Shown here piece after piece: positions 1 to 13,200 of a DNA stretch of 64,000 nt. Source of the DNA: Chionis minor (lineage: Eukaryota; Chordata; Aves; Charadriiformes; Chionididae); assembly GCA_013398295.1 (NCBI GenBank), contig VZSF01000894.1, forward strand, positions 1 through 64,000. Direction: 5' to 3'. The notes below the pieces were generated by a model. It had not been told where the DNA came from, searched no databases, and was given only the letters and a program-made list of their open reading frames with translations. The first letter of the stretch is position 1, and each line of letters begins with the position of its first letter. Position numbers and translations under genes: made by a program.

Positions 1-1720
1 TCAGCCTTTGTCTTGCTCCTGCTAGTCATCATCTTCTTCCTCTTTCAAGGTCTTTACTGAAGCTCTTATACCCCGTGGAAATACACACTTTCTCAGTTAG
101 TCCTGAATGAAAAAAATCCCACAACTCACAGCAATTAAGCGATGTTGGCCAGCTGCTTCACAAGCCTGTGATGTCTCTTCCGGCCTAACCATTGCTTGGG
201 ATCAAGCACTGTTCCAATTCTAGGAAGGATTTTGAACCAGTTATTTTCTTTCAATTTGAATCTCTGCTATTTTCCTCTGAGAGTCTGGTATAACATATAA
301 TTAATTTGAAATTACAAAATGAGCCAGAATCCTGATCCCAGATGTGATTTTCTTGGCAATGGACACAGGCTTTGGGGGAAAGGTAGCAAGCTCTATGCAG
401 TAGAAAATAACCACTAGCTCTCGCTAACAGTACAAGTTATGTCAAAAGATCCAACAGTTACCATTCTGGTTCCTTATTAATGTACACAGCTGTTAAGAAC
501 TGGACAATGCAGTTGCTTTTTTCCTTAAAAGACTGTAAATGCATCTCCAGATTTAACCACTAAGGCTGCATTAAATTAGCAGTATCATATCCCACACACT
601 GTTTCAACTTCTCTGCCCTACTATCAGGTCTATCAAAAAAACCCAGTTGAAGATCACAATTTGGATGGTGAAAACAGACAAAAAAGATTAAATTTTCACA
701 TCCAAAGCACACAGCAGCAACCCAATACTTCCCCCTCCCCCACAGCACATGAAGGAAAATCCACTACCTTTTATTATTTGAATCTTACATTTCTTACTCT
801 TTGAAAACTTCACACTCGATTTTATTTTCAAATTAAACATAATCTATTTCAACATAGCATTTGTTTAAAGACCACAATATACACTTAGTAATATGATGTC
901 ATCAAGATGACAGTTTCTTCTCCATTTAGTACACAGGCCAATCTGTTTTATAATGAATCAAGCTGGCTGATGTCTCTAAGATGACCTGTTGATCACGTGA
1001 ACAGAGTCTCAGATGAGCCAGAACTGGTCAAGAACTTGCACCAAATACAGCAATTAGATTGAAATTTTTGACAAGATTTTGAAAAAGTCAGAATGTTTGT
1101 TATGTGTTTTCTAAACTAAAGCTTCGAAACTTTCTTTGAAGCTTGTTGAAATTTAAAGTAAAATGAGGATTAAAATGAAGGTCCTTGCAGAAAATAAAAT
1201 TATTTGGGTTTGGCCACAAAAAATGCCTAACCAGTCTTTTGGAGCAAATGAATGGGTTGGCTTTTTTTAATTCACCACTACTTTTGGTGGACCAAAACAT
1301 TTTAATGCAGAAAATAAGTAAACCAAAATCCCTAGTACATATGTCATTCTTCTTGTACAAAGAGCAATTTTCTGCTAGCATCTAGACAATGAAAAAGTAT
1401 CTTTGGAACAACACACAGGAAACACCCTAGAAAATGAATCATTCTAACGTTAGGGTAATGAACAAACAAGCTGGTGCCTTCAACTCTTGTGAAAGGATGT
1501 GAATATAAACCAGTAATATAAACCAGTACAGCTGCAGGTGCTCTTTATCTGTCTACATATAAACGATTCTAGTAAAGGGGGCACTTCTCATTTGATTCAA
1601 GCCTGGAAATGCCTTCTTATACACACAGACTTAAATCTCAAACACTGGGCCAGAATCTTAATGGAGAAAATGTAACTAGCAGAGATATGAAACACCATTA
1701 CTTGGCCATTCAACCTGTAT
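1..1720. other. Downstream flank of RAMP3, no gene seen
   Basis: A+T-rich sequence beyond the probable 3' end of RAMP3. I see no exon-like reading frame with splice signals, no RNA gene and no recognisable transposon. The only local structure is a perfect 13-bp tandem duplication at 1503-1528. The short open frames here overlap on both strands and resemble nothing I know. Confidence 0.6.
1503..1528. repeat. Perfect 13-bp tandem duplication
   Basis: The unit ATATAAACCAGTA occurs twice head to tail with no mismatch (1503-1515 and 1516-1528). It looks like a recent slippage duplication. No function is implied. Confidence 0.8.
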
Positions 1721-1726
1721 TTTATT
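1721..1726 (-). terminator. Third, most distal poly(A) signal candidate
   Basis: TTTATT on the plus strand reads AATAAA on the minus strand, about 1,265 nt beyond the RAMP3 stop codon. The sequence after it is only weakly GU-rich, so it ranks below the two signals at 1881 and 2073. Confidence 0.25.
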
Positions 1727-1880
1727 TGTGTGCATAACGTGTGGAAAAATGAAGTCACTTGTAACAGATATTGTGCACTTGTAATACAAGAACATTCAAC
1801 TGAAAGGCATTTTGTGAAATGACAGAAAAGAAAGGTTTACAACACAAACATACAAGTTGTTTTACTTTTGGCATATGATC

Positions 1881-1886
1881 TTTATT
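1881..1886 (-). terminator. RAMP3: RAMP3 poly(A) signal, distal candidate
   Basis: TTTATT on the plus strand is AATAAA on the minus strand. It is followed within about 30 nt on the minus strand by a GU-rich stretch containing TTGTATGTTTGTGTTG, which is a good downstream element. This is the strongest-looking 3' end for the transcript, but no transcript data are available. Confidence 0.5.
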
Positions 1887-2072
1887 TAAATTGTTACATA
1901 GGAATAGCTTTATAGAATAAGATTTCTGAGTAGAAATTTTTGTCTTTCCTCCTCTGTCTGTTCCAAGCTTTGATGTTCATACTTCAGTTCCCACACTCTT
2001 CACAGGACCAAGAATTGTTTATGTACAAAATTACACTTTGAAAGGCACCTCAATCAACATGACACCTTTATA

Positions 2073-2078
2073 TTTATT
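2073..2078 (-). terminator. RAMP3: RAMP3 poly(A) signal, proximal candidate
   Basis: This is the first AATAAA hexamer reached on the minus strand after the RAMP3 stop codon. A GU-rich segment (GGTGTCATGTTGATTGAGG) follows about 10 nt later. It would give a 3' UTR of about 930 nt. The spacing of the two strong hexamers suggests alternative polyadenylation. Confidence 0.45.
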
Positions 2079-2990
2079 TGTAGGCTATCACTTGCACAAA
2101 TTGAAGTGAGAGCAGGGAGTATACAGTGAACACAAGTCACCAAGAATAATAATTATAAAAGAGGAAAAATAAAGAGTCTGGCGTATGAAAGTTTCTTCAT
2201 TACTCCTTAGTATATTTATAATCAACCAATTTAATCTCACATTTTCCAGCTCTGTAAAATAAGACCTGTACATCTTCCCAGAGTTTGTTTGTAAGCTATA
2301 CAATTCCAAGTAGCCATGCTTAAAGGCATTTTATAAACTATTTTATAACGTGATATTTTCCCCAAGGGGATAGTCACTGGACACACAAATTGTTCCTTTG
2401 CCAGGACAGTATTTCCAGTTCGTGATAATGAAGTTTTTGACAAGCTTCCAGGAAAAGCTGCCACTTGGTTACATCCACGTTCAGTTCGTTTGCCAGTGGT
2501 CTTCTATCTGAGTCACAAGGTTCACAGATGAAAACCTCAAGTGTCCTGCACAAACACTCGAGAGATATCATCTCCCCCGCAGTCAATGTTACACCATGTG
2601 TACATACATTTACATGCCGTTTTGCAAAACTTAGTTTACCAACCAGCTTTACCCATGGGAAAGTAACTTTACCCCTTTTGCAGGTAAGGGATCCGTTTGC
2701 CTGGGGACTCGCCTGTTTCTGGGAGCTGCCTGTGAAAGCCATGACAATGAGGCCCAAAGGAAGCAGAGAGCTTTGCATCAGCAACACCAATGGCCAAGCT
2801 CAGAAGCAGTGACTTTTTGGCAAAAGCTGCAAGAAGCTCTTTGTTCACAGGAGCATTGTCTATATCTCAGTATCTCACGGGTTCCATTTCAGCAGATCTG
2901 AAATCTTTATGTCGAGCTTCTCTCTGCGTCCTCCTTTCTTAGTGTTTTTGGAAGAAGGAAATAGAGAAAAAGAAAGCCCAGAGGAACAAC

Positions 2991-3246
2991 TTACACCAGG
3001 ATATCACTTCTCTTGCTGCACCATACTACCAGTGTTATCATGGCACATGTCAACATGACTGGGATCAAGATCAGAGTTACGAGAATTTCATCCGGTGGAT
3101 CTTCCCAGTGAACCTTTTCTGAAGTACAGTTTGAAAAGAATTGTTTATGAATTCCGGTGATAAAGCCCTCTGCGAGGGGATTTGGCCAATAACAACTCGC
3201 CTCGTTGGCTTCACGTTCTGTGCACTGGGTAAAGTCGTCATAATAC
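2991..3246 (-). CDS. RAMP3: RAMP3 last coding exon (ectodomain end, TM helix, tail)
   Basis: This exon encodes the C-terminal 84 residues of receptor activity-modifying protein 3, a single-pass type I membrane chaperone. In the known family, RAMP3 pairs with the calcitonin receptor-like receptor and the calcitonin receptor to form adrenomedullin and amylin receptors. The encoded part starts YYDDFTQC, then has SCYWPNPLAEGFITGIH, SNCTSE, EDPPDEI, a helix of about 20 hydrophobic residues ending LVVW, and the tail CSKRSDILV before TAA. Its 84 residues equal the length of the same part of human RAMP3. The Glu and Trp matching human positions 74 and 84 are present, as are three family cysteines and one NCT glycosylation site. 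RAMP1 and RAMP2 fit less well: PNPLAEGFITGIH and EDPPDE are RAMP3-type. The acceptor at 3248-3247 follows a long pyrimidine tract. The first base completes an ATG (Met) codon begun in exon 2. Confidence 0.96.
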
Positions 3247-3653
3247 CTAGGAGAAGAAAGAAAATGAAGAGAAGCTTAAATAGAACACAAATGCACACTA
3301 CATTTAGAGAAAGCTACATAGGGTGCCATATGCAATCCGTAAGAGGGGGTCTACCATGTAGCTACTTGGCTGAAGGACCTTAAATTGTCTCACACCTACT
3401 CATAACAACTGAGAGATTTCATGTGAAATCCTGAGATCCCAGATGGACAGTGCTGAAAATCCTGTCTTTTGGGTGGTGTTACTACAGCCAGGACCTCCTA
3501 ATGCCACTTGTAGAACCCCCTCAGTGGACTATCTACAGTATCTTTAAAAACACATACATACAAACGTGCCAAGAACAGGAAATTTTGAGCAAAATATGAT
3601 AATTCATGCTTCATCTATGACTGGACACGATGTTGTGGGGAAAACAATGATAT

Positions 3654-3770
3654 AGAATCATAGAATCACTTGGGTTGGAAGAGACCTTCAAGATCATCGA
3701 GTCCAACCATAACCTACACTACCAAAACCACCACTAAACCATGTCACTCAACACCACCATATGACACTGG
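3654..3770 (-). mobile_element. CR1 LINE 3' end, antisense
   Basis: On the plus strand this begins TAGAATCATAGAATCACTT, continues GGGTTGGAAGAGACCTTC and reaches GAGTCCAACC. That is the reverse complement of the conserved 3' terminus of avian CR1, including two copies of the terminal ATTCTATG-type octamer. Only about 115 bp of the 3' UTR remain, so it is a typical 5'-truncated copy with no coding part. The boundary away from the octamers is approximate. Confidence 0.88.
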
Positions 3771-6700
3771 GCCTGAGCTACAATATGCATTACCGTGTAA
3801 AAATTTCAGTTCTGTTGTGTCGTCAGGCAGATAATGGGAAAATAAAACCACTGAAAGTTAGTTTTTGACAACCTTTATCTTGTTCCCAGCATCAGCAAAT
3901 GCCCAGCAGGAAAAAAAAAAAATCCTAATTACACATTTGCAATGCTCATGAAAGATTGGGAACCCCTTGTTATGTCTAACACTTGATTTCAACACAGCAT
4001 GTGCTGAAATTTACCTGTCCAGGGACAACTTATATTTATGAGAACTGGCTACCTCTCAGGAAAAAAAAGGGAACAATAAGCCTAAACGAGTAATCAGATG
4101 GGGTTTGTGGTGTTATCATAAGCCAAAGAAATTCAGGAAGCGAACGGAATATGGGGGAGGAGATCGGAAATTAAGAAGACGAAGACTGTCTGGTCAGTAC
4201 ACGAATAGGGCAAGAATAAGGAAGCTGAATTACTGTTTGTTGCATTTTTAAATATTTTTTTTCAGTTCTGCGTGACTCAATAAACTCACTTCAAAGGGAA
4301 ATTAAAAATAGAAAGGAGAGAGGAAGAAACCACACGACACCTCAAGGGATAGCATCCTGCACTATTATCTGAAGGCCGTACCCTCCCTTTCAGTATATAT
4401 AAATAAGGTAACTCCTGATGAATGACTCATTCTGACATTAAGTACCACGGGGGACTAATGCTGACTCAATCCTTTGCTGTGAAGTACTGGAGGAGAGACA
4501 CTCAGTTTTTGGGTCAAGACTGAAGTCTGCTGTCTATGGCCTGTCTGCCAGGGGAAATGCCTGCCTGCCCATGCGACAAGCCTGCAGTTGGGAATACAGG
4601 CTGCAGAGCACCTGCGTTCTCAGGACTGCGTTCGCGGAAGGAGAAAAAAAAAGCCTCACAGAAAGGCCCTTCTGCAACCTCCTCACACTTCTCATTCTCC
4701 GGGAGCATGAGTTGATACCACTTTATTCATAAGCAAATACACTGGGCGATCTGACAAGTCCACACCCAGATGCTCTGGCACACAGGTGCATATATGCACA
4801 ATGTATGTATATTTTAAGCAAAGCAACTAGAAAGGAAGCTTTTGTGACAACGTCAACAGCTGCAGGGAAACAACAGGAAACAAGCTAAAAATAAAATACA
4901 AATATTAGCTGTTTGTTATTTTAATCGGGCTGTTCTTCCATGCAACCCGGTAGCATGGAAGTCCATGTCCTTGGACTAAATTAGAAGCTGAAGATGTCTA
5001 GCTGAATATGGGAAAGACAGTCCCAGAGGACCTGAAGAATAATACACCTAAAGACGTGCCTGCAGGTTCAGCAGACTACAATGCAGGGACAGCAGAGGCA
5101 GCATCCCGTGGCTCAGACAGGTCAGTGCTCTGTCTAGCGCAGACACCAGGCAGGACTCCAGAGAGCGTCGGGCTCTGCTCCAGCCCCGCTCCCTGCCACG
5201 CTCTGCTGAGCAAGCTCGTCCCATCACTGGGACATCAAATGTGGCTCCCTGCTGCCACAGCCACATCAATTTGCCCCACCTGCACACGTAGAATAACAAA
5301 AACAACATAAAGTCCTAGTGAACTGAGCAGACTTCACGTGAAAGTACGCTAAACTGAAAGATTCAATGATGTAAAACCTTTCTTTTTTCTTTTTTTGCCT
5401 TTTTTTTCCTCCTGAGCATTTGTAAGATCCTATAGAAAGTTCACTGTTCTTCCAAGAATTCTGTAGAATTTTTTCATAAATGTTAGATGTTGTAAACAAA
5501 AACATTTCCCACTGATTTTGCATGTCAAGTACAACATCGCTAGAAAAATCTCGTTAAATATTACCAAAAGGCCTGATAAAAATAATTAGGGAGTTGTATT
5601 TGAAAGACTGAATCCCTAAGAGTCAAAATAGAATAAAAATGTTATCTCAATAGTTTGAATTCCTTACAATTTTCCCTTAATATCCTCTCTCAAAAAAAGC
5701 TACCTGCACTAAAACTATTTTTTTACACAATTGTGAGAGTGTAGATAAGAAAAAATCTCAACTATTTGAGAATTACATGTCTGCCAGTAAAGCGCAATTC
5801 ACTTAAATATTTATGTAATTTAGTAATTTAGAGTTTATGCACTGCAACAGAAAGTTCACATTAAAAAAAAAAAATCCTCTGCATGGTACTGTGTAACAGC
5901 TACCTCAGATGGGAGCAACTGAATCCTCGTTACTGTAGCATGGGTGTTTTGTAGTTGATCAATTAGTTTGCAAGTTGTTAGTCTTTTTTAAGGTGGTGAT
6001 ATGGGTTAATAGATATTTAATTCCAGTTCAATTCACCTATGCTTAATTCTCTTAATGCCTTATGTAATTCTCTTTATTCAAATGGTAAAGGCTGGAGTAG
6101 GAAACCTTTTAATTCTGTGTAGTAAAATGCCCATCACAAAGACTCCCTGGCCTCTGACTGAAGGTACTTCAACACAAATGCATAAAAATTACACGCTTCG
6201 TGAAAGGAAAGAACAGGAAATAACAGTTTCTACTTATTCCCAGAACAAGTAATTGGAGAGTGGTACAGCAGCACAAGCTCCTTCACCTCTCATATTATAA
6301 GGAGGTGTGTGAAGGTTATTATTCTCTGTGCTGAGTCACATTTTCATCTCTTTCAGGCTAGCTACAAGGACCCTAGTTAGTTCATACTCAGAAAAGGTAT
6401 ATTCATTGAGGGCTAGGTCACAAGCTTTGTGATCAGTGGGCTGAAAAATTAATGTAGCTGTGAGTTTCAACTCAGTTCAGTAGGTCAGTATCAAAAAACA
6501 AAACCGAAGCATAGCCTGAGCACCAAAATTCATATAAAGGTATGTTTTCCTCTGATATGCTCAGGAGAACCATTTTAAGTTTTATTGAGAAACCAGCTAC
6601 TTGGTCATACTGCATATTATTGAAAATACTCACTTTCAGAGAACAGTAAAAATACTTAATTCCTCTTTGGAGCAATCTCTGAGCTGTAACACATTTGTCT

Positions 6701-7190
6701 TGAAAGACGATTTTCAATATTCTAGAAAAATACTTAATTTTCACAGCACAAACACTTTTTCTCCTGTACTTTATGTTTCCACTAAAACAAGTAATAACAA
6801 TTGCCTGCTTAGTTTTTGCAGAAATGGTGGAGAATTTCATTTTGTGAGTTATTTTACCCACCAGAAAATGTCTTTAAATATATTCACATATGACCAAGAA
6901 CCTGGACAATGGGCTGCATGAGGGATGCTACTGCGCACATGTGCCTTAATGGGACGGTGTTTCATGGAGTGCCCGCTCAAACTATTTAAATAGACAGCTG
7001 GATGTATTACATCTCATCCACCTCAGGGCACCCAGTTGCCTACCACTCAGGGCACTGCTCAGTCCAAGTCAGGGACTGAGTCTAACCCAATAGTTTCCCA
7101 CATACCCATGGAGAAATGTGGTAAACTCTTGCTCTTTATTCCTCAACATCCCTGCACAGAAAAACTGCAAAGATGGTTGGTTCGCAAACA

Positions 7191-7247
7191 CCACAAAAAA
7201 AACAAAACAAAACAAAAAAACCCAAACCAAAACAAAACAAAAAAAGC
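7191..7247. repeat. A-rich CAAAA-type simple repeat
   Basis: A low-complexity stretch on the plus strand built from CAAAA, CAAAAAA and CCAAA units, about 57 bp long. It creates spurious lysine/asparagine/threonine-rich and phenylalanine-rich open frames on the two strands, which are not genes. Confidence 0.85.
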
Positions 7248-10200
7248 CAACTCCCTCCTCCGAGTTTTCATTTACAATGAAACGAAGAAAACAAATAGAT
7301 TGTTTTATTAAGAGTTTCAACAAATGAGCAGTTCCCAAAGAAAAATTGTTCTTTCAAAAAATCCCAAACAATTCTCACAAAGCTGAGTACCATATATCAT
7401 GTTACTGAAGACAAACTTTGGAAGGCATTCACTGGCTGCAGCCAGTAGACTCACTGGCAGTTCCAGTAAGAGAAGTTTGCCACCTCTCCAGCACTCATGG
7501 ATAGACCACCTCAGAGGCACTCTGCACACATGCAGTCAGGGATGCTTTGCCATTGCTTAATGAGATGGTTCAGGAATTAAAAAAACAAAGCAGTAACCAG
7601 ACCTTCACTATCCTATTTTGCATAAATCAGCTTCATGATTAGTGATATAATTACGGAAGGGTACAGTAGGGTACATACATTATGAGTAACATAACAATAG
7701 TTAATTTTTGTTATTCTGAGTCCACTAAGTATTCAGAAAATACAGGGAAAAATCTCTCTAGCATAAACGAGTCTTGCTGTAAATCATGTAATAGATACTC
7801 CAGGGATACTCACTCCTTCTGCTACTCTACAATCCTGGACAGGAATCTAGAGGCACTGTTCCAGGATACTATAACTTAATGTGGTGTATTTTAATAAATA
7901 AAGATGTTTTAAATCTCTTCTTTTTCCCCAGATGGTTCAACCAAGGAATTTTCTTTATACATAGTTAGATACTAGAGTTCAAAGTGAATGATCATCCTTG
8001 TAACCTTCACTCAGTCTGGAATGAGAAATGCTGAGATAATAATAATTATACACATCATATGATGAGAAAGGCTCTTCTTACAGCATTTCCAGATGAAGTA
8101 GAGGCAGGAAGTACCAAACAATCTCACCAAGAAAAAAAAAAAAAGCCCATCCTTGTGTGATATCCAGCCAGATTTTATAGAATTTAAGGGTGTAACAGTC
8201 TGGATGAACTTCAAATAAAGATCCAAACCTCAAGATGATTATGTCCTGAGATTTCACCGTCACATTAAAAGGAAGTTTTATAATCAGCTACGAGCCTACA
8301 AATATGGTGGAATATTTCTGAGCTTTTTTCATTCAACATCTCTCCAAACGGATTTGTGGCTGTAGCTCACCACTCCTTTAATCACGTACCTTCTGCCAAG
8401 AGGAGTATTCCCACAGACACACTTTTACCTCCCTAATCAGATCAGATCTGCTGTTGTGCATCTCCAATATAGAATTCAGCCAGAAGAAAATAATATAATA
8501 CAAAATGTAAGGAAGGAAATGAATGTCGGGAGGGAAAAAAAAAGGCAAAAAAACCCTTGCTGGTTTAATGACAATATTATAAAGTATAGTTTTTTCTCAT
8601 GTCACTAAATAATGGGCATTATGACAGATTTACTCACTGGGGTTGAAAATAATAAATACATTCTGGTGTCCTTTGAAACAATTACAAATCTCCACCCTTG
8701 GCTTCACATCAACCGCTGGAAAATGAAAAATAGTTGAATAAACCTAACTGAAAACCTTACAATGCTCCACTATTACTAAATTGTTGCTAATTTCCTAAAG
8801 ATACAGCAAGAAAATGTAAATATAAAGAGCGACTGTAGATATAAGCAGTAGTTTATATACCTAATATCCATCTCCAGTGACCAACAGAAACTACTACATT
8901 AAGCAAATGTAGAACAGGAGGGAAATGTGGCCTGACACCAGGTTCTCTGTTACAAAGATCAAAAATTTAGTAGCAGTGGAATTTTACCAAGCCAGAAGAA
9001 TCTACTAGCAAGTGGGCTTTGCCTTCCATTGCTCCTGAGCTATATTTTAATGATTACTTAGTCGTAAAACTCAGCCCATTTTTGGGGAACACCACTTCAG
9101 AAAGGGAGTATTCTCTGAAGCCATCACTATGCCGGATCTACAGCAGCCAGTCCTGTAACTCCCTCCAATTAGACAAAAATCAAGAGTAAGCAAGGGCAAA
9201 TCCTAATCCCACAAAAAAATCAAGCATTTGTATGCAACTCTTTATATGCACCACCTCCTAAGCAGCCATTGCCACCAGTGATGGCACGTGGAAAAAGATG
9301 TACTTAATATACGGATGAGCCAGCACTGCGTCTCGGATGTTGTCAGCCACCTCATGAACTCCCACCTCTGTGGCAGCGAGAGAAACAGAGACAGAGCGAA
9401 TCCACTGTGGAAGGCACAGGAAAATGCAGGATGCAAGAGCATCACATGGAACTGGCGTCCTGCAATCCAAACAGTGAAACACTCTGCAAACACCTGGCTT
9501 GCAAAGGTTCATTCATGTACTGCATCTCCCAGATAACAGTTTGTTTTGCTCCTCAGAGATGCTTACAACATTGCAGTGTCACTCTGCTCTATGCAGTGCT
9601 CTGGCTCAAGAGTTGTGGTTTTAATATAGTTTGTCTACACCATTATTTACTATGCTATTGCATGAACAATTAATTATGCCAGAATACATCACTCTGCCAT
9701 GAACTCATCAGGGGCAAAGATTAACATGAAAGATGAACTTCTCCAAAGAAATGCTTCTTGGGCTGGCTTTCAGAGTAGCAATGAAGAAATATGTGCTATC
9801 TTAATGGTGAATATGAATTGTCCTGGAAGTTGCCAAGTTGAGGCAAATCCCTTCACTGGTTTGACACAACAGATATTAAAGCTGCTTTATTAATTAAAAC
9901 ATTTTGCATTTCTGGCTTAAAATTGTCCATTTCTTTATGCTAAGAAAAGGGCCATCTGTGACTCACTGCTTTTAAATCATCACTGCTCAGTTTCTAAAGT
10001 TGACTTGAATTACAACTTTGATGACAGAGCAGCTGATAGAGACCACAGTTGAATGTGCCACCGCTCATTTCTGCGTAAGCTCCTGAGACACAGCAAAGTT
10101 GCGTGTTAACAAGTTCCTTGGTAAACAGATGTCCCCAGGTTTGCAACAGCAACTGTCCTATCTCAGTTCAGACTGAGCTTAACATGTAACACTGCCAACA

Positions 10201-13200
10201 GGACTGAGGATTTGGTACTATTTTAGGAAGTCTGATGCTTGCTCTCTGCCCTGGTCCAACACCAGCAGCTAGTGTAGTAACGCTGACATTTGATCGAAAA
10301 CAGAGAGGATGGCAAGGAGGACAGAAGGGCCATTTGTTGTTCACTGGAAGTTGAAAGAAAGCAGAGAAATTTTTAAAACAGACTTTAGTTCTGTGAGCTA
10401 AAAAAGACACCTCTGATTCCCAAACCCTGTGAAGAAAGCTTAACCAAAAAAATGGTATTTGGAAATAGAATGAGGCTATATGTGGAGGAGAAAGAGAATT
10501 AATCAAAAATGCGCCTTTTACTATATCGTACGTTTCATTTTACAAAACTATGATACTACAGCTAATGAAGATAACAGTAATTCCAATGTATATTCTCACT
10601 GTTCTATTTCTTCTGTCTTGTGTGAAGGATTGCTTTGTGCTTATTTTTATTTTATGAGCAGAGCTGAAGTGTGTAGTGTGGGTCTGGAGGGACACGAGCC
10701 ATTAAGAGATCTACAGGAATTGTTTAGAGACATATTTTCAGAACTAGTGAAATCCCCAAAGCGAGTCACTAAAAGCCCTTGAAATCATGCATGTTATTTT
10801 GCAGTCAATAGAAAATAGATGACTGGACACACATTAATTCCCTGGGAGGTAAATATGTAAATCCTTACTCTTTTCTCTTCTCCTGGTGACTAGTAAAGTC
10901 CTTGTAGCTGAAGTTCAGCTACAATCATACCAAAACTATTTGGGAATTCAGGTCATATTACCAAAAAGCAAGGGCAGCTTAACTTGGCACAGATGACAAG
11001 GCTTCTACTCTCTGCTGTACTCCTCCTCCTCCTCCGGTGACACGATACTCACTTTTCATGAATTGGTTTCTGAATCATCACTCTGCACAGCACAACACTG
11101 GCAGGGCCACAAGGAACCGTGGCGGTTTGCCCTGCAGATGCTCGTAAAGAAGAGGTGTTGCCAACCCAATCTGCAGTGCTCATCAGTGAGACATGTCTGT
11201 TCCTTATTTGTCCCTCTGTAAAAGTAGCATTGTCCAATGTCACAAAAACACTGTGTAATAAAAATACGGTCTCTAATAACTACCTTAATAGGGACCATAT
11301 GTGTCACATACAAATAGTTGGCAACCAGGTTAGATGTTGGATAACTTCCCAAGTACATAACAACAATCCCTGTATTATTTGATTGATTGCCTCATGTTAA
11401 AATGAAGCCCACAGTAGCTGTGTCTGTTTCTCATTCTCAATCCTGTTAGCTGTGCTGCTCAGACCACAGGTAGCAGGTTAACCAAAGCAAAGAAAGCCTT
11501 CCCTTTACAATTTCTGCTATAAAAGAGCCAGACAAATGTGGCATATTTTCTGTATCACTTCACAACATCTGTACTCAAAAACTCACGCATGTAAGTATCC
11601 CTGCAGTGACAGTGAGAGACCACTAAAAAATGAATAAACAAATAAAACCAGTACAGATGACTGCATAGTTTTGGTTTCAAAGTCAGAGAGCAGTTATGAA
11701 ATGCTAGCTAAAATAAAACAACTGATTTCTAAATAAGGGATGGTAACACCAAAAAAAAAAAAGCAAGACTGCTATTTCAGACACTGACTTCTATATGCAA
11801 ACATTTTAGTGGTTTGTATTTTTCACTAATGGATATAGTAAAAAAAAAATTCCTAATAATGCCTATGTGTCATCTGATACCTTTTATTCACTAATTTGCA
11901 AAGGAAGCAAACATCCTCTCTGTTTTCTAGATGAAAAAACTCAACTATAATACAGAATCATAATTTGCCCACAGCAGAGTAGCTCATGGCAGAACTGGGA
12001 ATACAGTATGCACCAGGTCCACCAGAACCTGAGTGATGTACACAGGAAAGGAAAATCCAGTCCACACTGAACTCAGAGACAGAAAACAAAGCACAAAGTT
12101 ACACCTGAGTAATTCTCTCAGAATATACACAAAATTGCAACTGCCTGATGGAGATCCATGAGTGACTGAGACTTGAGCTGCTCATTTGTAAATAAGGAAT
12201 ATATGAACCACCATCTTTAATTCAAAGTATAAAAGACCTCAGTTCTGAGCACATGCAAGAGGCTCTGCTCCCAGAGAGTTCATGCACGCTTTGATAAAAA
12301 TTCCAGTTTGATTTATGTTACTGAAGACTACAACACAGTCTGCAGGTTAAGGGGAACTCGCATTACAAACTAATTCTGCATAGTTATCCACCTCCCCTCT
12401 CCCCTCGTTTCCACAAAAAGCAAACCTCAGCACACAGGCCACATGAGCCCCCAACCTGCTTCAGCAGAGCCATAATAATGGGCTACCAGAAGAGAAAGCT
12501 TCTGGAGCATTGCACAGCAAGTAAACTACACCACAGTACCAGAAATCAGACACAAAATGGAGGTGGGATTCATTGCATCTTGCTTTCATCTTTCTTCTTT
12601 CCCCTGAAAATGCATCAAGTTTGTATTTTTCACTCAAAGATCAAACCCCTGTCTACATGCAACAAATGGCTTGCCAATTTTAAGTTCTGCACAGATCCTG
12701 CAAAGCTCACTAAAAGAAATTTATGTCACACAGACTTGCATATCCTGACAAACTGAAATCATACTTTTGAGACATGCTGCAAATAAGTCCATAAAGGTGA
12801 GGAGGTAAAAGAGATTTAAGAATTCACAATACTTTTGCAATTTCTTTAAACTTGATTTTCACACCTATTGTTTCTCCCTTCCGCAGTTTCTCATTAAAAT
12901 GATGACCTCATCAAAGATCTTTGATGCCTAGGAAAATGTAAATTTCACAGCAGAAAAGAGTAAGTCAGGAAATAAATAATTCCATTTAACAATAGACCAG
13001 ACATTTGAGTTCAGCTCAGCCACACAAAAAGAAATATCAATGTTCTTTATATACATGGAACTGGGAATGTTCTTCAGAGACCAACAGTATTTATGTGCCC
13101 TAAAGAAGGTGATCTTTCAGAATAAACTCAGGGCACTGACTCCAGTCTTAAATACAGAAAAATGCACGGACACCTGATAATAGATTACTCCCTTGTGAGG

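Larger units (their letters stand above)
1865..2990 (-). other. RAMP3: RAMP3 3' untranslated region (approximate end)
   Basis: This is the minus-strand sequence following the RAMP3 TAA stop at 2991-2993. No intron signals are evident. Two canonical AATAAA hexamers, at 2078-2073 and 1886-1881, would give a UTR of roughly 930 or 1,120 nt. The far end was set just past the 1881 hexamer and is inferred. The UTR contains a sense-strand open frame (about 2374-2778), described under findings, which is probably chance. Confidence 0.6.
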
